64,000 nucleotides of DNA from Sphagnum magellanicum (Eukaryota; Streptophyta; Sphagnopsida; Sphagnales; Sphagnaceae). The position numbers and the translations under genes were made by a program. This document shows positions 57,622-64,000 of the stretch, piece after piece. Position 1 is the first letter of the stretch. Each line of letters begins with the position of its first letter. Location of the stretch: contig CM038913.1 of NCBI GenBank assembly GCA_021904315.1, forward strand, positions 9,485,958-9,549,957. Reading direction: 5' to 3'. The notes beneath the pieces are model-generated. The model did not search any database and had not been told where the DNA came from. It saw only the letters and a list, made by a program, of their open reading frames with translations.

Positions 57622-60560
57622 TTATGTATAGTATAGAAATGTTGCACAAACATTCACACAACAAAGTAACAAATGGGTTGTCAACCTCCTACAAAACCTA
57701 TATTTCATAAACACCAAAGTAGAAGAACATCTATTATCTTCCGTGCTACCAACCACTTGCACCATAACCAACTCAGCCAATTTGACATACTCAGGGAAGC
57801 TAATAATCAAAATGTGGGATGTTGTCACAAGTCACCACATCTTGGTGAAAGGATTAATGTCAAATGGGGGGCCCATGCATGCCACTACATTAGACTTAAT
57901 TGTCAACTTGAATAATCCATGTTGGCATTCAAGGTCCCTCACATTAAGGAGCTCGAAGATTTGAACTTCTTCTCCAATCAAGGTGGAAGTCTTGCCATAA
58001 CAAAATGTAGTTTTAAAAACCTCTAAGTGCTTCCAAAATGACACATCAACATCTAGCTCGAGCTACTATTGGGGATACACAATCCTTAAAGCATCCATGA
58101 TGGCATGAGCTAGGAATTTGGTATCTAGCTCACAAATGAACCTTTCCACAACCCCTACCAAAATAAAAACATATTTAATCATTAAAAACAAAAAAAACCC
58201 AAACCTCAAACCTTAAATAGGAACCTTGGATTGGAACCTTAAAAAAACCCTACAGACCTAAACATAATGTTGAAACTAAAATCCTAAAAACAACACCTTA
58301 AACTGAAATCCCAAAAAAACCCTAATGACTAAAACCAAAATCGAAAAAAAATTGGACAGACCTGAAACAATTGGAACCCCCAAAATATTAAGGTTTCAAA
58401 CCACAAATCATACCTAAAAACAATTGGAACTCCAAAAAAAACCTTAGTGACATAAACCAAAATTGAAAGAAAAATTGGAGAAACTTGAAAATAATTGGAA
58501 CTTTAAAAAAACCTTGTAATAACCTAAAGCATACTTGAAAAAAATTGGATTGATTTGAACATAATTGGAACTCCAAAAGAAAACCTATTGACTTAAACCA
58601 AAATTGCAAAAAAATTTGGACAAACTTAAATTTAATTAAATTCTTAAAAAAAACCCTATTGACTTGAACTATAATTGAAAAAAACCCCAAACAAACTTAA
58701 AGTCAATTGAAACCCAAAAAACAAACTCCAAAGACCTTAACCATAATTGAAAAAACACAGGTAGATTTGAATTTAAGTGGAACCTTACTAACCTTACTAA
58801 CTTAAACTTATTAACTTAAACCAAAACTTTAAAAACCTTGGACATAATTAAACCTAATTAGAACCTTAAAAAAAACATAATGATTTAAACCAAAATTTGA
58901 AAAATAAATAGAGAAACCTTAAAATAATTGGAACCCCTTAAAGATCCCACATGCACCCCAAATTAGAGCCCATTAAAATATATGTCAAACCTAAATTAAA
59001 ACCCTAAATTTTTTTGTTCATATCTTAAACTAGAACCCTAGGAAAAATGCAAAACAAAATGATGAACCAAAACATATCTATTAATTGGTTTTCACCAAAG
59101 ACTCAACAACAAGAAAGAGATCTTGGGTCACAAAATAAACCACCATTGTTTCCAAATCCCAATACACTGTCCAAATTTGTTGGCCAAAAGCATCAAAGGC
59201 CGAGTGGCAGATTCTTATATTAACATCAAGTATCCACTTCATGTGGATAGACTCATGCTTGTAATCAAGCAAAGATTTGAAAGACCATAAGCTATTTGTA
59301 ACAAACTTTGAGGTTTAATCACAATACATGTTATATAAATCACCCCGGTAGACCTTGACAACTGCCACCAAGTCAAACAAATATGTCCTGCATTTGAGCA
59401 AACTTGATTAAAACATGCACAAATTCTAAGAAGGGCAAAATGCATGCAAGCACAAGCACAATTTGGAGCTCACAAAGGTGCTTGCTAGTTTGTATTGTTG
59501 TCCATAACCATTTTCAACAATAAAGTTTTGTACTCTACCATGTTTCTTTTCACATGACTCAACATGGAAATCCATCAAGTTTTCACATTGCAAGAGATTT
59601 ATTCCCCATTGTTTCCATGATATTGGTGATTTTTGTAAATTCCAAATGTCATTTGGGAGAATGTGCAAACTATGCATGCAAGGTTTGCAAGAAACTTTCA
59701 ATGCGTTTCACCAAAGGTATAACAAATAAAATTTGCATTGCTTTGGAGAAGATGATGTGCCATGGAGATGGGTGCATAATCATCATGGATTTGTTTGGTG
59801 ACACTAGACTTGGCGCCTTGAAACACATTCACACAATTTATTCCAAAACTCATAAGCTCGTTTGCAACTTGATCTCTGGGCATACCTCCCCTTATGGTCA
59901 ATGCCTCCATGGTCACTTTGGTCAAATTCTTGAAACCAAATCCTTCCAAAAGCCCATAAATATAAATCAAAATAGGGATCCTTACCCAATATTCCACAAC
60001 ATAACAATGGACCAATAACCAAGATTGGTTGTCCAAGGTGGAGACCTCATCATAGTTGATAGAAACATATCATGTAGTTGTAATTGTTGCTCTAGTTGTG
60101 ACCATCAGCTGTTGGTGCATAAATTCCGCCATTTGCCAACTGAAAGTGTTAGTCAAGTGCTTCTTGTTGTTTCTGGGAATTGCCAAAAATTTAAACAACA
60201 CCCTCATACACTCATATTCGAACATAAGACAACCTTGTTGTAACAAATGTAAAACAATGGCCAACTACACTACCATCCTTGCTTTCTTTCTAACTATACC
60301 ATTTGCTACTTGCTAAGTAATTGTTTAACAGCTGTGACTAACAAGTTCAACATGATTCTTTACATGCTTACAAGACTTCATGTAGTAACACTCCCCCTTC
60401 TTCATTGAACCAATTTTTATTTTTGTTTTCTTACGACCTATGTGCTTGCAAAGTGCATCCCACTTCAGGGCAAGTAGCTTGTCTTTCCCTCCCAATTGAC
60501 TACATATTTTGCACTTAACATTATGTAACAACCCATCTAACCCTAAACACATTTCTACCC
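57622..60560 (-). pseudogene. Decayed hAT-like transposase (ZNF862/KIAA1586-type), split by an A-rich array
   Basis: Reading the minus strand downward, family-like blocks occur in order. A BED-like finger lies near 60,520 (NVKCKICSQLGG, LKWDALCKHIGR). VLHLLQQGCLMFEYECMRVL is near 60,230, and QSWLLVHCYVVEYWVRIPI with LPLMEALTIRGG-type readings is at 60,020-59,880. VFQGAKSSVTKQIHDDYAP is near 59,800, then CVSSKL / CACFNQVCSNAGHI pieces at 59,480-59,380 and YKHESIHMKWI near 59,260. The C-terminal dimerisation part YVKLAELVMVQVVGSTEDNR with RLTTHL is at 57,790-57,670. Frames shift often and stops are common. An A-rich tandem array (about 58,190-59,060) interrupts the coding order between the last two blocks. 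It is clearly non-functional. Confidence 0.75.
58190..59060. repeat. A-rich degenerate tandem array, period about 70 bp
   Basis: Units carry CTTAAACCAAAATTGAAAAA, then a TTGGA-AAACTT-AATTGGAACT phrase and AAAAAACCCTA. They recur near 58,335, 58,456, 58,596, 58,667, 58,740 and 58,890 with heavy drift. The minus-strand frame 58,388-58,690 (100 codons, Phe-rich) is a translation of this array, not a gene. Confidence 0.75.
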
Positions 60561-60564
60561 AAGG

Positions 60565-62090
60565 TAACTTAGTAGCCCACGAATCTTGAAATTTCCTAAT
60601 GTGATCATAATTTTGTTTTTTTGATATTGGATTAGGAGGGATGGATGGAAAGCTCTACAACATCATCAACAACTAGGTTTTTCCCCCTTTGGGTTAGGAA
60701 CGATTATAGAAGACGTAACAACACTTGGATCAACATAATTAGACAATGCAAGATGAGCAGGAACAACACAACTAGAAGATGCAACATGAGTAGGATCAAC
60801 ACAACCAAATGGAGGTGAAAATTTTGGATTATAATCAAGGCATACAAGAGGATTGCTAATACTAAGGTTTCTAGTAAAGAAAAAATATCAAAACTTGTAT
60901 AATGGTAGAAGTTCAAGAGGCATTGTGCGGGAGGGAAAGTGGAAAAAAATAACAAGACTCAAAAGAAGCCAAAGCCTCCTCAAACAATAAAAAACCAAAA
61001 CTAAAAAAGATAACTTAAAAGCTTTTCAAATTCAAACTTTATACTCTCAAGCTTGATAGTATTTTATAAAAGACAAAGGTTGTGTAACATCTAAAATCAC
61101 TTAGAAAATCAAGATGTTCAGTACTCACTCTCATTCACATATCGAATCATGCATTAAATGATTAATAATTTGTCTTACATAAATCACATGAGAGATCTAA
61201 ACATCAAAACTATGTTGAAGACTAAGGTTGTTCACTCGGAGGTTGGGCAAGAAATTTTAAATACAATGGAAGTTGGATGTTCATAACTCTTACAACCTCT
61301 ATCTCCCACCAAATCACAATAGAATGAAAATCAAACATCCATTGAATGTTGGAATAACCTTTTTTTTTATGTTGAAGCCTAAGACCAACAACAAGTTGAA
61401 CACAACAAAACTACAAACAATAGTTGGTGAGCAAGGGACATGGAGTATGGTGAAGTTGGCAAAGCTCAAAAATAGCTCATAATCTTTTAGCAAGAGCAGA
61501 ACATAGAGAGGAGCAAGAAGTTGGCAAGCTTAGCAACGAATTAGGAAAATGGAGGCAATAAATCGTGGGAAACATTGATTGCAAATAGGCTCTTTCAATG
61601 GCCCAAATCTGGCCATTCAACAATCTTAATGGCTTGGGATTGCATTATCTAACAATGCCCCATCAGTAACCCTAGTTGGGGTTGGCAATCCCAACACAAA
61701 TTCATGATGTTATTAAGCACACCATATGTAGAGCCTAGATTTTCTAGCAATGTTATATGAAAAAATTAACCTAAATCCCTTTATACAAGTGGCCATGGGC
61801 CTTTTAATGTCAAAAATTGGCAATAATTCGCCCAAAAAAACATTAATAGTTATCTTTGAAGATGAGAGGTAAGTATTTTCATGTGAAAATCAACCTGTAG
61901 AGAGGTGAAGAACTTTTGTTCTTTTGGATTTGGGAACAAGGAACATGGTCATGTGAACCTATGTTCCCTTTCACTTCCAAGGTTTTTTTGGGGTGTGTAA
62001 GGTTATTCCCTAATGCCGCAAGGCTTGCATGCCTAGATGCATGTGATGGAGCCAAAGTGGGTCTTCATTTAGATAATGCCCACAATTGAA
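60565..62090. other. Spacer, no supported gene
   Basis: Small frames (60,704-60,955 minus; 61,273-61,482 plus) have low-complexity translations without motifs. The first part could still belong to the hAT-like element whose transposase ends at 60,560. Confidence 0.35.
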
Positions 62091-62104
62091 AGTATTCGAA
62101 AGTA

Positions 62105-62325
62105 AAAAAAATTGACGATTTAATTTTTTTTAATAAATTTCATGTGATACTCAATGGGCATTCGGTTTGGTATCCATCAATATTGTGGGAAGAAACAACA
62201 ACCAATGGTGTTGTTACAAAACATAAAAATTTAATGATTTTAATTTTTTTCATGTGTTACTCAATGGGTGTTTGGTTTAATACCCATCAATATTGTGGGA
62301 AGAAAAATGACACATGGCATTTCAT
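62105..62325 (+). repeat. Two-copy tandem repeat, about 120 bp
   Basis: The blocks TCATGTGATACTCAATGGGC and CATCAATATTGTGGGAAGAA recur about 120 bases later with small changes (from about 62,137 and 62,248). No coding meaning is evident. Confidence 0.8.
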
Positions 62326-64000
62326 AAAAAAAACAAAATGCGTATAGATGGTGCATTTCATTTCATTTTTTGAAATGCCCCCATGGTTTCTTCTATTTTC
62401 TATGTGTTCCTCCAAATCCACTAAGGATTTGGGTGGAGATATTTATACAATACTAAGGTATTGTGAGCCTATTCTAAACATTAATTAACCGATTCAACAA
62501 TGGCATATGGACATTCTTGGGAGGTTAGTTTTGTCAAGTAAGCCTACCAAGGTGAGCTATTAGCCACACCTTGGGCCTAACCTTGAGCAAATGGAGAATA
62601 CTTGATTGTGTGTTCATTTACCTGTTCCAAAATGGATAGCCAAAATTGTGAAAAGATTTAGCCAAATTTGGTTATAAAAAAATATGAAAATAAAAAAGTA
62701 AACCTTCTATATTGTTGATTACCTATTGGAACCTAAATTTTTTAAGTGAGTCAATTTTTAATATTTGTTATTTTTAAAAATACAATGATTTAATTAAACC
62801 CTTAAAAAAGAATTCCCAATTATTAGATGTGATCATTGGCTAACATTCCAAGAAGGATGTAACATTAAATGGTAATAAAACATGTAATAAAATAAAAAAT
62901 AATTTGTAATATTAATGTTCTCAATGACTTGCAAAATAACCTTTGCAGAGGTTGCAACCCCCTAAAAATCACATTTTGGTGAAATTTTGCACCATCAAAA
63001 AAGTTGTTAAAACCCATTTAATTTTCACATTTTCAATTTTTTAATTCACCAAGAAATTTTGATTGGTACATATGCAATACAAATATGTAATAATCTCCAT
63101 CACATATCAAAAACATACATTTACTACTTGTTCATTTGAAAAAAAAATCCAAAACTAAGTGAAACTAGTTGAAACTTGTAAAACAATAGACTTATGGCAA
63201 CCATATTTTGAATTTTGAACAATTATTATGTGGGTGTATGGCCAAGCACAAGTTATTAGCTTGGTTTTACACCCAATAATTTGATAACCTACTATATCAA
63301 TGGCATTTTGAATGTGTAAGTAAACCCTATTTGATGGAATGAAAAGAAAAAAAATTTAAAATTTTCAATTATTATGACTATGTGGTTATTTATTTTGTGA
63401 AACTACTATTTTCATTTCGAAAATTGTCACATTTTTTATTTTTGTAACTAGGGATACCCAATTTCTCCCATGTTTTACTCCTTGGGTATCCATATGATTT
63501 GTGGTGTAGGGTCGATGAAATATCCCTTGTGTTATAAACTTTCTTTGAAGGTTTTTCACTTAATTCATCTTTTCAATTAGTATTTGCGAAAAAATATTCC
63601 TAATTTATGGTTTATTTCCACATGATTTAGGTTGCCCATGTTAATTGCATGAAATGTAATTTGAATTAAGATAAATAACTAAATTCAAATAATTAAATTT
63701 ATAACATTGATTGCATCATCTGTATAAGTGCAATAATATGGATGTGGTAATATGTATCATAAAAGATTTTCAAATTTGAACCTCAATTGTCCTAAATTTC
63801 AAAAACAATTTCACACCTTCAAAGTGCAATGAGGAATACCTTAAAAGTTGTTACAATAAAACATTAAAAAAAATCTCACACAAAATAATTGGAACGTTGA
63901 TTAATGATATTAACAACCAATAATGTTGTTTAATACTAATGAAAATGTAAACGAGTTGTTCGTTCCATATGTTTAAGATGAATGTAACTTTTGCCATTTG
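62326..64000. other. AT-rich end of window with one repeat-family copy
   Basis: 62,845-63,060 is another copy of the family interior seen at 40,060-40,330 and 53,880-54,135 (GAAGGATGTAACATTAAATG, then an (A/T)-rich part, then TTTTGGTGAAATTTTGC). It is in the same orientation as the 53.9-kb copy. The rest is AT-rich spacer where I see nothing. Confidence 0.5.

Noticed and set aside
58388..58690. Phe-rich 100-codon frame on the minus strand
   Set aside because: Translation of the A-rich tandem array.
60704..60955. 83-codon Leu-rich minus-strand frame
   Set aside because: Low-complexity translation of short repeats (GGATCAACA / ACACAAC words). No domain.
1..64000. CRISPR arrays, bacterial operons, ribosomal RNA or tRNA genes
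   Set aside because: None seen. Tandem repeats here lack the regular repeat-spacer pattern of CRISPR, and no cloverleaf-forming sequence with A and B boxes was recognised by eye.

Overview
This window is nuclear DNA of a land plant. The evidence is genes split by GT-AG introns, an A-type (CYP71-clan) cytochrome P450, an old copy of a plant JMJ25/IBM1-type histone demethylase, and short TTTAGGG-type arrays. It is AT-rich and gene-poor, and most of it is transposon wreckage. I cannot fix the lineage from sequence alone. The long repeat-filled spacers would suit a large-genome fern, lycophyte, bryophyte or gymnosperm, which is a guess and not a result.

Layout. 1-244 is the last coding exon of an unidentified gene. 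1.4-2.5 kb is a decayed hAT transposase. 2.9-7.85 kb is AT-rich spacer. 7.86-8.75 kb is a tandem duplication. 10.49-11.9 kb is an intronless, broken JmjC demethylase copy (minus). 16.85-18.47 kb pairs a PIF/Harbinger transposase remnant with a Myb/SANT-like remnant. 19.9-22.4 kb holds several tandem repeats. 22.95-24.4 kb (or 25.07 kb) is an intact VTT/SNARE-associated Golgi (TVP38/DedA-like) membrane protein gene. 26.27-28.38 kb is a three-exon P450 gene (minus) with a one-base frameshift in exon 1. 33.85-39.39 kb is an intact 16-exon LisH-WD40 gene (minus, 588 codons). I placed every junction by reading GT-AG boundaries, and all phases agree.

From 39.9 to 63 kb the window is a mosaic of one dispersed repeat family plus transposons. 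Two arms of a large inverted repeat (about 40.6-42.2 kb and 52.7-56.3 kb) enclose other material. A 5'-truncated LINE (54,271-56,012) is inserted cleanly in the right arm, between 5-bp duplications and with a five-unit TAAG tail. A decayed pogo/Tigger-like DDE_1 transposase lies at 47.2-49.3 kb. It is flanked on both sides by sequences that keep the same perfect hairpins, including one 10-bp stem with a compensating base-pair change. A third transposase remnant, hAT-like of the ZNF862 type, lies at 57.6-60.6 kb (minus) and is split by an A-rich tandem array.

The three standing genes have no evident joint function. They look like ordinary single genes stranded in repeats. The most interesting observations are the hairpin-bearing flanks of the DDE_1 element, the triplicated splice acceptor and half-exon in intron 1 of the WD40 gene, and the inverted-repeat arms with the datable LINE insertion.
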